DNA of 64,000 bases from Hymenobacter sp. IS2118 (GTDB lineage: Bacteria > Bacteroidota > Bacteroidia > Cytophagales > Hymenobacteraceae), in assembly GCF_000715495.1 (NCBI RefSeq), contig NZ_JNLX01000191.1, positions 55,209 to 119,208 on the forward strand. Reading direction: 5' to 3'. Below, piece after piece: positions 52,062 through 61,968 of this stretch (position 1 is the stretch's first letter; the number at the start of each line of letters is the position of its first letter). Under the pieces are notes generated by a model that was given only the letters and a program-made list of their open reading frames with translations, was not told where the DNA came from and ran no database searches. The position numbers were made by a program, and so were the translations under genes.

Positions 52062-52403
52062 TTAAGCCGTTTTGGCAGTGGCACGCTTGGCCTTGGCAGG
52101 CGCAGCCGGAGCTGCGTTAGCTGCCGCGCCTTTGCGCACCCGCTCACCGGTGGTGGGGTTGATAGCCTGCACGTTGCTCACGTGCATGGGCGCCTCCATC
52201 TTGGTGATGCCGCCCTGGGGCGATTTGGCGCTCGGCTTGTTGTGTTTCGTCACCAGGTTCAACCCCTCAACGGTTACGCGCTGGGTTACCCGGTTTACCG
52301 ACACGATTTTGCCGGTTTTGCCCTTTTCGTCGCCAGCAATCACCTTCACGGTATCGCCCGACTTTACGTGCAGCTGCACGGGGTCTGCTTTTCTGATAGC
52401 CAT
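52062..52403 (-). CDS. rplX: Ribosomal protein L24
   Basis: 113 residues. KOW-type domain (HVKSGDTVKVIAGDEKGKTG) and a C-terminal Ala/Pro/Lys-rich tail. An assembly-initiator protein of the 50S subunit. Confidence 0.97.
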   Translation of the reverse strand: MAIRKADPVQLHVKSGDTVKVIAGDEKGKTGKIVSVNRVTQRVTVEGLNLVTKHNKPSAKSPQGGITKMEAPMHVSNVQAINPTTGERVRKGAAANAAPAAPAKAKRATAKTA

Positions 52404-52406
52404 GAT

Positions 52407-52775
52407 TTAGAGTACTTCGGGTGCTAGGGATACGATTTTCATGAACTGACGCTCACGCAGCTCACGGGCCACTGGGCCGAAGATGCGCGTGCCGCGGGGC
52501 TCGTCGTTGTTGTTGAGCAACACGGCAGCGTTGTCGTCGAAGCGAATGTACGAACCGTCCTTACGGCGTACTTCTTTCTTCACACGCACTACTACGGCCT
52601 TGCTCACGGTGCCTTTCTTAGCGTTGCCCGAAGGAATAGCCGACTTGATGGCTACTACAATCTTGTCGCCAACGCTGGCGTATTTCTTGCCCGTGCCACC
52701 CAAAACGCGGATGCAGAGGACTTCCTTAGCGCCGCTGTTGTCGGCCACCGTCAGGCGGGATTCTTGCTGTATCAT
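52407..52775 (-). CDS. rplN: Ribosomal protein L14
   Basis: 122 residues, MIQQESRLTVADNSGAKEVLC start and GTRIFGPVARELRERQFMKI near the end. Binds 23S rRNA at the subunit interface. Confidence 0.98.
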   Translation of the reverse strand: MIQQESRLTVADNSGAKEVLCIRVLGGTGKKYASVGDKIVVAIKSAIPSGNAKKGTVSKAVVVRVKKEVRRKDGSYIRFDDNAAVLLNNNDEPRGTRIFGPVARELRERQFMKIVSLAPEVL

Positions 52776-52784
52776 CGAATTAGA

Positions 52785-53081
52785 TTATTTAGCGCGTTCA
52801 ATAATTTCCACCAGGCGCCACCGCTTGGTTTTGCTCAACGGGCGGGTGCTCATGATGAGAACCGTGTCGCCTTCGCCACACTCGTTTTTCTCGTCGTGGG
52901 CGTGGAATTTCGTGGTTTTGGTCACGAACTTGCCGTACATGGGGTGCTTCTGCTTCTGCACCACAGCCACGGTGATGGACTTGTCCATCTTCGAGCTCGT
53001 CACCTTGCCGGTGATTTCCTTGCGCATGTTGCGCGAGGCTTCAGCAGCAGTTTGGTCTTGGGTTGTTTCGTCGGTTGCCAT
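52785..53081 (-). CDS. rpsQ: Ribosomal protein S17
   Basis: 98 residues. OB-fold protein with VTSSKMDKSITVAVVQKQKHPMYG and RPLSKTKRWRLVEIIER. A short Thr/Asp/Gln/Ala-rich N-terminal extension precedes the core. Confidence 0.97.
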   Translation of the reverse strand: MATDETTQDQTAAEASRNMRKEITGKVTSSKMDKSITVAVVQKQKHPMYGKFVTKTTKFHAHDEKNECGEGDTVLIMSTRPLSKTKRWRLVEIIERAK

Positions 53082-53086
53082 CGGAA

Positions 53087-53299
53087 TTAAGCGGGGTTAG
53101 AGGCCTGCTCGTTGTTCCGACGAGTCTGCTCGGTGAGCAAGCGGGCGACGTTTTTACGGTTGGCCTTGAGGCGGGCAGGGTTTTCCAGGGGCGAAATCGC
53201 ATGAGCGAAACGCAGCTGCTGGCCCGTAGCCTGCTCGGTTTTGATTTGCTCTTTCAGCGCGTCGGCGGAAAGGCCTTTGTGGTCGGTCTTGTTCTTCAT
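53087..53299 (-). CDS. rpmC: Ribosomal protein L29
   Basis: 70 residues, two-helix protein: GLSADALKEQIKTEQATGQ and NPARLKANRKNVARLLTEQTRR. Located at the peptide exit tunnel. Confidence 0.95.
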   Translation of the reverse strand: MKNKTDHKGLSADALKEQIKTEQATGQQLRFAHAISPLENPARLKANRKNVARLLTEQTRRNNEQASNPA

Positions 53300-53302
53300 G
53301 AC

Positions 53303-53728
53303 TTAAGCGGCGTCCGTGTAGTCGCGGCGAACCACGAATGAAGTACGAACCGGCAGCTTCTGAGCCGCCAGACGGAGCGACTCCTTAGCTACTTCCAGCG
53401 ATACGCCGTCCGACTCGAACATGATTTGACCCGGCTTCACGCAGGCTACCCAATACTCGGGCGAGCCTTTGCCCTTACCCATCCGCACTTCAGCAGGCTT
53501 CTTGGTAATAGGTTTGTCGGGGAAAATGCGAATCCATACTTGCCCTTCGCGTTTCATGGCGCGGGTCATGGCAATACGGGCAGCCTCAATTTGGCGAGCC
53601 GTAATCCAAGACACTTCCAGCGACTTGATAGCGAACGAACCGAAGTCGATGGAGCTGCCGCGGTAGGCCAGGCCAGTCACGCGACCCTTTTGCATCTTGC
53701 GATACTTGGTCCTTTTCGGTTGTAACAT
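53303..53728 (-). CDS. rplP: Ribosomal protein L16
   Basis: 141 residues, MLQPKRTKYRKMQKGRVTG start, RQIEAARIAMTRAMKREGQ and KPAEVRMGKGKGSPEYWVA. Lies near the A site of the 50S subunit. Confidence 0.98.
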   Translation of the reverse strand: MLQPKRTKYRKMQKGRVTGLAYRGSSIDFGSFAIKSLEVSWITARQIEAARIAMTRAMKREGQVWIRIFPDKPITKKPAEVRMGKGKGSPEYWVACVKPGQIMFESDGVSLEVAKESLRLAAQKLPVRTSFVVRRDYTDAA

Positions 53729-53813
53729 TTTATTGAAATTTTAAAGAGAATCGAGAGAAAATCAGAACGTCATGCTTCGCGGCGCGCTGCATGACGCTCT
53801 TACTTAGAAACGT

Positions 53814-54689
53814 CTAGCGACGCGGGCCACGGCCGGCACCACCGGCACCAGCACCCTGCGCGGGGCCGTTGCGACGGGGACCAGCGTTGTCGCCACCACC
53901 GGCGTTGCCACCACGGTCGTTGCCACCACGGCCACCAGCACCACCGTCACGACGGGGGCCACGGTCACGGTCGCCCCGCTCGCCACGAGGGCCACGGTCG
54001 TCACGACGTCCGCCGGTGTCGCCACCGGGGTTGGTGAGCTGCTGGTTGGGCGAAAGGTCAGGCTTGCCGAATACCTCACCGCGCATTACCCACACCTTGA
54101 TGCCGATTTTGCCATACACGGTCTGAGCTTCCGACAAAGCGTAGTCGATATCGGCGCGCAGCGTGTGCAGCGGCGTACGACCTTCTTTGTACTGCTCCGA
54201 ACGGGCAATTTCCGCACCGCCGAGACGGCCACCGCACTGAATCTTGATGCCTTCGGCACCAACACGCATCGCAGCCTGAATCGACATCTTCATGGCGCGA
54301 CGGAAGGAGATACGAGCGGCCAGCTGCTGGGCGATGCTCTCGCCGACCAGCTTGGCATCCAACTCCGGACGCTTGATTTCGAAGATGTTGATTTGAACGT
54401 CTTTGCTGGTGATTTGCTTCAGCTCGTCCTTAATCTTGTCAACCTCCTGGCCGCCTTTACCAATTACCACACCCGGACGAGCCGTGTTGATGGTGATGGT
54501 GATGCGCTTCAGGGTGCGCTCAATCACAATGCGGCTGATGCCACCTTTCTGAATGCGGGCGTTGATGTACTTGCGGATTTTCTCGTCCTCCACCAATTTC
54601 TCGGCGAAGTCCTTGCCTCCGTACCAGTTCGAGTCCCAGCCTTTAATAACTCCCAAGCGGAAGCCAACCGGATTTACTTTCTGTCCCAT
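53814..54689 (-). CDS. rpsC: Ribosomal protein S3 with Gly/Arg-rich tail
   Basis: 291 residues. The KH domain (GVVIGKGGQEVDKIKDELKQI) and C-terminal S3 domain (IQCGGRLGGAEIARSEQYKEG) are canonical to about residue 220. The rest is an RGG/GRG-type low-complexity tail (DRGPRGERGDRDRGPRR, then GGNDRGGNAGGGDN). The tail is encoded by repetitive DNA and exceeds the family's usual length of about 210-240. Confidence 0.97.
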   Translation of the reverse strand: MGQKVNPVGFRLGVIKGWDSNWYGGKDFAEKLVEDEKIRKYINARIQKGGISRIVIERTLKRITITINTARPGVVIGKGGQEVDKIKDELKQITSKDVQINIFEIKRPELDAKLVGESIAQQLAARISFRRAMKMSIQAAMRVGAEGIKIQCGGRLGGAEIARSEQYKEGRTPLHTLRADIDYALSEAQTVYGKIGIKVWVMRGEVFGKPDLSPNQQLTNPGGDTGGRRDDRGPRGERGDRDRGPRRDGGAGGRGGNDRGGNAGGGDNAGPRRNGPAQGAGAGGAGRGPRR

Positions 54690-54695
54690 ATTAAA

Positions 54696-55112
54696 TTAGG
54701 ATTTGGCGTCGGCCTTAGGGTTTTCGGTAGTTTCAGCTTGGGCGCGAGCCGCTTTCGAACCAACTTTCTCCACTTTCGTGTCGATTTTCAGGGTCACGTG
54801 GTTGCTGCGCTTGCGGATGCGGTGGCCACGGCCCTGGGGGGCGGGGCGCAGGCGCTTCAGCTGGCGTCCTTCGTCCACGAAGATTTCGCTGATGTAGAGG
54901 TTTGCGTCCTCAATCCGCTCTTCTTCGTTGTGCTGCTGCCAGTTGGCCAAGGCCGAAAGGAGCAGTTTCTCAATCTTCTCGGCGCCGATATTGGCTTCGA
55001 AGCGCAACAGGCCGAGGGCCTGGGTCACTTTCTTGCCGCGCACGAGGTCGGCCACCAGTCGCATCTTACGAGGCGAGGTCGGCACATTGCGGAGTTTTGC
55101 TACTGCTTCCAT
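54696..55112 (-). CDS. rplV: Ribosomal protein L22
   Basis: 138 residues from the ATG at 55112 (MEAVAKLRNVPTSPRKMRLV), which directly follows the rpsS stop. An upstream start at 55172 lies inside rpsS and is rejected. The tunnel-lining loop RLRPAPQGRGHRIRKRSNHV is present; the C-terminus has a charged extension. Confidence 0.96.
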   Translation of the reverse strand: MEAVAKLRNVPTSPRKMRLVADLVRGKKVTQALGLLRFEANIGAEKIEKLLLSALANWQQHNEEERIEDANLYISEIFVDEGRQLKRLRPAPQGRGHRIRKRSNHVTLKIDTKVEKVGSKAARAQAETTENPKADAKS

Positions 55113-55113
55113 C

Positions 55114-55392
55114 TTAGCGCTTGCCTTTATCTTTTTTGGCGACGTGACCACGGAAGTTACGCGTCGGGGCAAATTCGCCCAACTTGTGTCCTACCATGTT
55201 CTCGGTCACATACACCGGGATGAACTTATTGCCGTTGTGAACAGCGAATGTGTGGCCAACGAAATCGGGGGAAATCATCGAGCGGCGCGACCAAGTCTTC
55301 ACCACTGATTTTTTACCGGCCGTTTCGAGTGCCATGACTTTCTTTTCCAGCCGGAAGTCAATGTACGGCCCTTTTTTGAGTGAACGTGCCAT
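55114..55392 (-). CDS. rpsS: Ribosomal protein S19
   Basis: 92 residues, MARSLKKGPYIDFRLEKKV start and KFIPVYVTENMVGHKLGEFA. Binds the 30S head with S13. Confidence 0.98.
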   Translation of the reverse strand: MARSLKKGPYIDFRLEKKVMALETAGKKSVVKTWSRRSMISPDFVGHTFAVHNGNKFIPVYVTENMVGHKLGEFAPTRNFRGHVAKKDKGKR

Positions 55393-55395
55393 ATA

Positions 55396-56223
55396 TTACT
55401 TCTTGCCTTTGCGGCTCACAATCAGGTTCTCCGAATACTTGTTCTTGTTACGGGTCTTCTGGCCCTTAGCCAAAATGCCGTTACGGCTACGCGGGTGACC
55501 ACCCGACGATTTGCCTTCGCCACCACCCATGGGGTGGTCGACAGGGTTCATCACCACACCACGAACGCGGGGGCGACGACCAGCCCACCGGTTCCGGCCA
55601 GCCTTACCCATCACAGTGTTCATGTGGTCGCCATTCGACACGGTACCAACGGTAGCCATGCAGGTAACGAGTACCATGCGCATCTCGCCGGAAGGCAATT
55701 TGAGCGTGGCGTACTTCTCTTCGCGGGCTACGATTTGGGCGTAGGTACCAGCCGAGCGGGCCATGGCCGCACCCTGACCGGGCTGCAATTCGATGTTGTG
55801 GAGGATGGTACCGAGGGGAATCTCGCGCAGCGGCAAGGTATTGCCCACTTCGGGAGCCACGCCGGGGCCCGATACAATCTTCGCGCCTACCTGCATGCCG
55901 GCGGGAGCGATGATGTAACGCTTCTCGCCGTCAGCGTAGCTGAGCAGGGCAATGCGGGCGGTCCGGTTCGGGTCGTACTCGATGGTCTTCACCGTGGCGG
56001 GCACACCGGCCTTGTCACGCTTGAAGTCCACGATACGGTACTGGGTTTTATGACCACCGCCGATGTAGCGGTTGGACATTTTACCGGAAGAGTTCCGGCC
56101 ACCCGATTTGGGGAGGGAAGTCATCAAAGACTTCTCCGGCGTCGACGTTGTAATCTCGTCGAACATCGGCGCAACGCGGTGGCGTTGCCCTGGGGTTGTT
56201 GGTCTGAGTTTTTTAAGTGCCAT
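55396..56223 (-). CDS. rplB: Ribosomal protein L2
   Basis: 275 residues. Catalytic-centre neighbour; GRRPRVRGVVMNPVDHPMGGG contains the conserved histidine region. Normal length. Confidence 0.98.
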   Translation of the reverse strand: MALKKLRPTTPGQRHRVAPMFDEITTSTPEKSLMTSLPKSGGRNSSGKMSNRYIGGGHKTQYRIVDFKRDKAGVPATVKTIEYDPNRTARIALLSYADGEKRYIIAPAGMQVGAKIVSGPGVAPEVGNTLPLREIPLGTILHNIELQPGQGAAMARSAGTYAQIVAREEKYATLKLPSGEMRMVLVTCMATVGTVSNGDHMNTVMGKAGRNRWAGRRPRVRGVVMNPVDHPMGGGEGKSSGGHPRSRNGILAKGQKTRNKNKYSENLIVSRKGKK

Positions 56224-56274
56224 TACTAGCTAGTTGTGCTTTTGCGGCGGAAGAATCTTTTGTTGGCGAAAGGC

Positions 56275-56562
56275 CTACAAGTTGCCGTAGAAGTCGATTA
56301 CATCGCCTTCTTTCACGGTAACAATGGCTTTCTTGCCGTGAGCACGACGACCGGAAACCTGGCCGCCTTTAGTGCCTTTCGACTTCATTTTGCCAATGGT
56401 GCGCATCGTGTTGATGTCGGTAATCGTCACGCCGTACAGCGTTTCAATGTCCTTCTTGATTTGCACTTTGTTGGCGGTGCGCTCCACTTCGAAAGTGTAG
56501 CGACCTTTCTCGTTGAGGCCAGTGGCCTTTTCAGTAACGATGGGGCGTTTCAGCGTGCTCAT
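56275..56562 (-). CDS. rplW: Ribosomal protein L23
   Basis: 95 residues, exit-tunnel protein and SRP/trigger-factor docking site. LKRPIVTEKATGLNEKGRYTF is typical. The start overlaps the rplD stop by one base (TAATG). Confidence 0.97.
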   Translation of the reverse strand: MSTLKRPIVTEKATGLNEKGRYTFEVERTANKVQIKKDIETLYGVTITDINTMRTIGKMKSKGTKGGQVSGRRAHGKKAIVTVKEGDVIDFYGNL

Positions 56563-57200
56563 TATTCGGCGGTGCTATAGAGTTCAACCAATGAAGCCAT
56601 GCCGTCTTCCGAAATCAGCAGCGTGTCCGTGTTCAACAGGTCGTGGGTGTTGAGGCCGATAGGCGTCGACACTTTCACTTTCTGTAGGTTGCGGGCGCTC
56701 AGGAGCACGTTTTTGTTAACCTCACCGGTCACGAGCATGGTCTTTTTGCCATTGTTCAGCTTGAGGCCGTCCATTATGGCAACGAAGTCCTTGGTGCGGG
56801 GAGCATCCATGGCAATGTTCTCCACGATGGAGATTTTGCCATCCTTCGCCAGGCTCGACAGAGCCGAGAGACGAGCTACGCGCTTGGTCTTCTTGTTCAA
56901 CTTGAAGCCGTAGTCGCGGGGCTGCGGACCGAACATCCGACCACCACCAACAAACACACCCGACTTCATGCTGCCGGCACGGGCGCCGCCCGTACCTTTT
57001 TGCTTCTTCAGTTTCTTCGTGGTGCCGTGCACCTCGTTGCGCTGCTTGGACTTATGCGTACCCTGGCGCTGGTTGGCCAGGTACTGCTTCACGTCCAGGT
57101 ACATCACGTGCTCGTTTACTTCGAGACCGAAGATGGCGTCAGACAGGGTCACTTTGCGGCCGGTGTCTTCGCCTTTGAGGCTATATACTGCGAGTTCCAT
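56562..57200 (-). CDS. rplD: Ribosomal protein L4
   Basis: 212 residues. Core LKGEDTGRKVTLSDAIFGLEVNE and the loop GTTKKLKKQKGTGGARAGS. In E. coli L4 represses the S10 operon through its leader; a hairpin in the rplC leader here could be used in a similar way (inference). Confidence 0.97.
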   Translation of the reverse strand: MELAVYSLKGEDTGRKVTLSDAIFGLEVNEHVMYLDVKQYLANQRQGTHKSKQRNEVHGTTKKLKKQKGTGGARAGSMKSGVFVGGGRMFGPQPRDYGFKLNKKTKRVARLSALSSLAKDGKISIVENIAMDAPRTKDFVAIMDGLKLNNGKKTMLVTGEVNKNVLLSARNLQKVKVSTPIGLNTHDLLNTDTLLISEDGMASLVELYSTAE

Positions 57201-57209
57201 CGTACTAGT

Positions 57210-57830
57210 CTATTTCTCGATTACCACGTAAGAATTCTTAGCACCGGGAATCGAGCCGCTCACCAGAATCAGGTTCTTGTCGCCTACTACGCGCATCACC
57301 TTCAGGTTCTGCACTTTCACGCGGTCGTTGCCCATCCGGCCACCCATGCGCATTCCTTTGAATACGCGCGAAGGCCAGGAGCAGGCACCAATCGAACCGG
57401 GGTGACGCAGACGGTTGTGCTGACCGTGGGTCTGGCCACCAACACCCTGGAAGTTGTAACGCTTTACAACACCCTGGAAACCCTTGCCTTTGGAAGTGCC
57501 AACTACGTCAACAAACTCGCCTTCCTCGAAGAGGGTAGCGTCGATGGTGGCGCCGGCGGCGTAAGTCGATTCAGCGTCGAGGCGGAATTCAACCAGTTTT
57601 TTCTTGGGGGTCGTACCGGCTTTAGCGAAGTGACCAACCAATGCTTTGGTGGTGTTCTTCTCTTTTTTCTCGCCGTACCCAATTTGAATGGCGGTGTAAC
57701 CGTCATTCGCGATAGTCTTAACCTGCGTCACTACGCACGGACCCGCTTCGATGAGCGTGCAGGGAATGTTTTTCCCATCCGGAGTGAAGAGGCTTGTCAT
57801 ACCGATTTTTTTACCGATGATTCCAGGCAT
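57210..57830 (-). CDS. rplC: Ribosomal protein L3
   Basis: 206 residues, MPGIIGKKIGMTSLFTPDGK start and the GQHNRLRHPGSIGACSWPSR loop near the peptidyl-transferase centre. It begins a new transcription unit here, since rpsJ is separated by a terminator and an opposite-strand gene. Confidence 0.97.
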   Translation of the reverse strand: MPGIIGKKIGMTSLFTPDGKNIPCTLIEAGPCVVTQVKTIANDGYTAIQIGYGEKKEKNTTKALVGHFAKAGTTPKKKLVEFRLDAESTYAAGATIDATLFEEGEFVDVVGTSKGKGFQGVVKRYNFQGVGGQTHGQHNRLRHPGSIGACSWPSRVFKGMRMGGRMGNDRVKVQNLKVMRVVGDKNLILVSGSIPGAKNSYVVIEK

Positions 57831-57859
57831 TCTATTTGGTTATTAATGAACACTAAAAG

Positions 57860-57880
57860 AAAACGGCCGAGTGCCGTTTT
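57860..57880 (-). promoter_or_regulatory. Hairpin with T-rich tail in the rplC leader
   Basis: AAAACGGC/GCCGTTTT pairs around CACTC (8-bp stem), followed on the minus strand by CTTTT. It sits between the -7 element and the rplC start, as an attenuator or an L4-type leader would. Confidence 0.5.
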
Positions 57881-57892
57881 CGCTAAGGGAGT

Positions 57893-57901
57893 GCAAAGAT
57901 A
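57893..57901 (-). promoter_or_regulatory. Bacteroidota -7 element for the rplC block (TATCTTTGC)
   Basis: TA-TC-TTTG-C on the minus strand, 63 bp upstream of the rplC start. Confidence 0.6.
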
Positions 57902-58175
57902 GGAAAAAAGGCCGGGCCATCCCAATGATGGTGAGAAATAATTTCGTGGTGAGGCTGTTAGCTCGGTAACAACTCACCCTTGGTCCCTCTTTTTAGGGAG
58001 AGGCGAGCCAATGCTCAGTAATACATAAAAACCCAGCGGCGATGAAAGTACTAACGATGACGAACCCGCAGAACAACAGGGCGGCGCAGTGTGGAAGGGC
58101 AAGAGTTAAGGTGAATTGTATTCAAACGGAAGTGGTGACACCTAGTGCATCAGCTATTGAACGCTACCTTCCGAT

Positions 58176-58739
58176 ATGCTAACTGATTTTATCGACAAAT
58201 ATCAAACAGCCAAAATTGTCCTGCTTCAAACGACTTACATGCACTTGGCAGTAGGTGATGGAGTGTTCAAAATTGCCTTTAAGGATAAAGCAGAGTATTT
58301 TCTGAAACGCGGAAAGAGTGGTCCACTGTCATACTACACAAATCATCCCCTACTGTTAAACCATAACGAACCTCGAACAACATTATACATCAACTCTAAA
58401 CCGCCTGACCCACAGAGCTTACTGGAGGACATAGTGACAGGTATAAACGCTATCTACCAAGATTGGCGTGATTGGCGCACAACCCTTTTCGGAAATCGCA
58501 AGCAAGCTGCTGCCGCTTTAGCCCAGCAAAACCTATTGCATGGCAACGGTATCCTACTTGATTATGCTCCCGCACCAATAGTTCGAGCTGTTATAGCTGC
58601 CTGCGAAAAGCATGGTGTAGCAACAAGATATTTTGGCTCATTGGAAGCTATTCCCTCACCTCGCGGAGAATTCAAGGTCTTATTCATTGGGCCATATTAT
58701 GTAATCGCCCGCGATTTTCGAATTTCTACTGTTTCATAA
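58176..58739 (+). CDS. Unrecognised gene on the opposite strand inside the ribosomal cluster
   Basis: A 187-residue protein, MLTDFIDKYQTAKIVLLQTTY to VIARDFRISTVS. There is no signal peptide or membrane segment, and it is mixed alpha/beta in appearance. No family is recognised. The base composition is much more AT-rich than the neighbours and it runs against them, which suggests transfer. It converges on rpsJ and shares the terminator at 58746-58787. The 274-bp upstream gap contains a weak TACCTTCC sequence just before the ATG, but no clear -7 box. Confidence 0.6.
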   Translation: MLTDFIDKYQTAKIVLLQTTYMHLAVGDGVFKIAFKDKAEYFLKRGKSGPLSYYTNHPLLLNHNEPRTTLYINSKPPDPQSLLEDIVTGINAIYQDWRDWRTTLFGNRKQAAAALAQQNLLHGNGILLDYAPAPIVRAVIAACEKHGVATRYFGSLEAIPSPRGEFKVLFIGPYYVIARDFRISTVS

Positions 58740-58745
58740 TTCTAA

Positions 58746-58787
58746 AGAAAAAGCCCCACTGCAACCAAATGCAGTGGGGCTTTTTCT
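58746..58787. terminator. Very strong bidirectional terminator between rpsJ and the opposite-strand gene
   Basis: A perfect 18-bp stem (AGAAAAAGCCCCACTGCA and its complement) around a 6-base loop. It ends the rpsL-rpsJ block and the converging gene. Confidence 0.95.
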
Positions 58788-58810
58788 CAATTAAGACTGA
58801 AACCGAATCC

Positions 58811-59116
58811 TCAGACTTTGATTTCTACGTCAACGCCGCTGGGCAATTCCAGCTTCATCAGGGCATCAACGGTCTTCGACGAAGTCGAGAAGATGTCCAC
58901 GAGGCGCTTGTAGGTGCAAAGCTGGAACTGCTCCCGGCTCTTCTTGTTCACGTGGGGCGAGCGCAACACGGTGAACTTCTCCTTTTGGGTCGGCAAAGGA
59001 ATCGGGCCGCTTACGATGGCACCGGTTGCCTTCACAGCTTTCACGATTTTCTCGGCCGATTTGTCTACGAGGTTGTGGTCGTAGGACTTCAGCTTAATGC
59101 GGATTTTCTGGTTCAT
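58811..59116 (-). CDS. rpsJ: Ribosomal protein S10
   Basis: 101 residues, MNQKIRIKLKSYDHNLVDKS, with PIPLPTQKEKFTVLRSPHVN. It also serves as the NusE antitermination factor. In most bacteria it is directly followed by rplC; here it is followed by a terminator. Confidence 0.97.
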   Translation of the reverse strand: MNQKIRIKLKSYDHNLVDKSAEKIVKAVKATGAIVSGPIPLPTQKEKFTVLRSPHVNKKSREQFQLCTYKRLVDIFSTSSKTVDALMKLELPSGVDVEIKV

Positions 59117-59155
59117 TGGGGGTTTTGGTCCGATTGACCAAGTTAGTGACCGGTA

Positions 59156-61294
<2,139 letters not shown>

Positions 61295-61313
61295 GATATT
61301 GGTTAGGGCTTAT

Positions 61314-61397
61314 AAATTTGGGGTCTCAGGTCTCGGGTCGTTTAACAGAACAGTCCGTCAAATAAATCCAAGTCCCTAAGACCCCAAACCCAAATTT
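61314..61397. repeat. Short-word palindrome between rpsG and fusA
   Basis: TTTGGGGTCT (61317-61326) has an exact inverted partner AGACCCCAAA (61379-61388). The flanks repeat GGTCTC/GGGTC words on one side and AAGTCCCT, AAGACCCC, AAACCCAA in 8-base phase on the other. This is a degenerate member of the inverted short-word class. Confidence 0.7.
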
Positions 61398-61402
61398 CCA
61401 GT

Positions 61403-61870
61403 TTAGAAACGGAAGTGCGAGAAGGCCTTGTTAGCCTCGGCCATGCGGTGGGTGTCGTCTTTCTTCTTAACGGCAGCACCTTCACCTTTAGCGGCGGCGA
61501 TGATTTCGCCAGCCAGCTTGTCCTTCATGGTCTTCTCACCACGACGACGGGCGTACTGAATCATCCACTTGGCACCTACCGAAATGCGGCGGTCAGCGCG
61601 CACTTCAATCGGAACCTGGAAGGTGGCACCACCTACGCGGCGGCTCTTTACTTCCACGGTGGGCATCACGTTGTTCAACGCTTTGCGCCACATTTCGAGG
61701 CCGCTCTCCTTGGTGCGCTGCTCCACGAGGTCGCAGGCATCATAGAAGATGGTGTACGCGAGGTTTTTCTTACCGTCGTACATCATGTAGTTCACAAAGC
61801 GGGTTACCAGCGTCTCCTTGTACTTAGGGTCCGGCAGCAAGATGCGCTTTTTTGGTTTTGACTTTCTCAT
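61403..61870 (-). CDS. rpsG: Ribosomal protein S7
   Basis: 155 residues, MRKSKPKKRILLPDPKYKETLV, with the RNA-binding core VEVKSRRVGGATFQVPIEVR and the C-terminal EANKAFSHFRF. Binds the 30S head near the E site. Confidence 0.98.
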   Translation of the reverse strand: MRKSKPKKRILLPDPKYKETLVTRFVNYMMYDGKKNLAYTIFYDACDLVEQRTKESGLEMWRKALNNVMPTVEVKSRRVGGATFQVPIEVRADRRISVGAKWMIQYARRRGEKTMKDKLAGEIIAAAKGEGAAVKKKDDTHRMAEANKAFSHFRF

Positions 61871-61883
61871 GATTGAATATAGT

Positions 61884-61967
61884 TGTCAGTTGCTTGCTGT
61901 CAGTTGTCAGTTGCTGAGTCGATTACACGACCTGACAACTGACAACTAACAACCAACAACTAAATCA
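61884..61967. repeat. Inverted heptamer array between rpsL and rpsG
   Basis: Left arm in exact 7-base phase: TTGTCAG, TTGCTTG, CTGTCAG, TTGTCAG, TTGCTGA. Then GTCG-ATTACA-CGAC, a small hairpin, as the centre. Right arm: CTGACAA, CTGACAA, CTAACAA, CCAACAA, CTAAATC. CTGACAA is the exact reverse complement of TTGTCAG. The array fills almost the whole 98-bp gap. Confidence 0.95.
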
Positions 61968-61968
61968 T

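Noticed and set aside
57902..58175. RNA gene or relic in the 274-bp gap upstream of the orphan gene
   Set aside because: A TCCCT/AGGGA hairpin near 57990 was seen, but no tRNA, known RNA or coding trace supports a call.
61884..61967. CRISPR array
   Set aside because: Repeats are 7 bases without spacers, and the second half is inverted. No cas gene is present.
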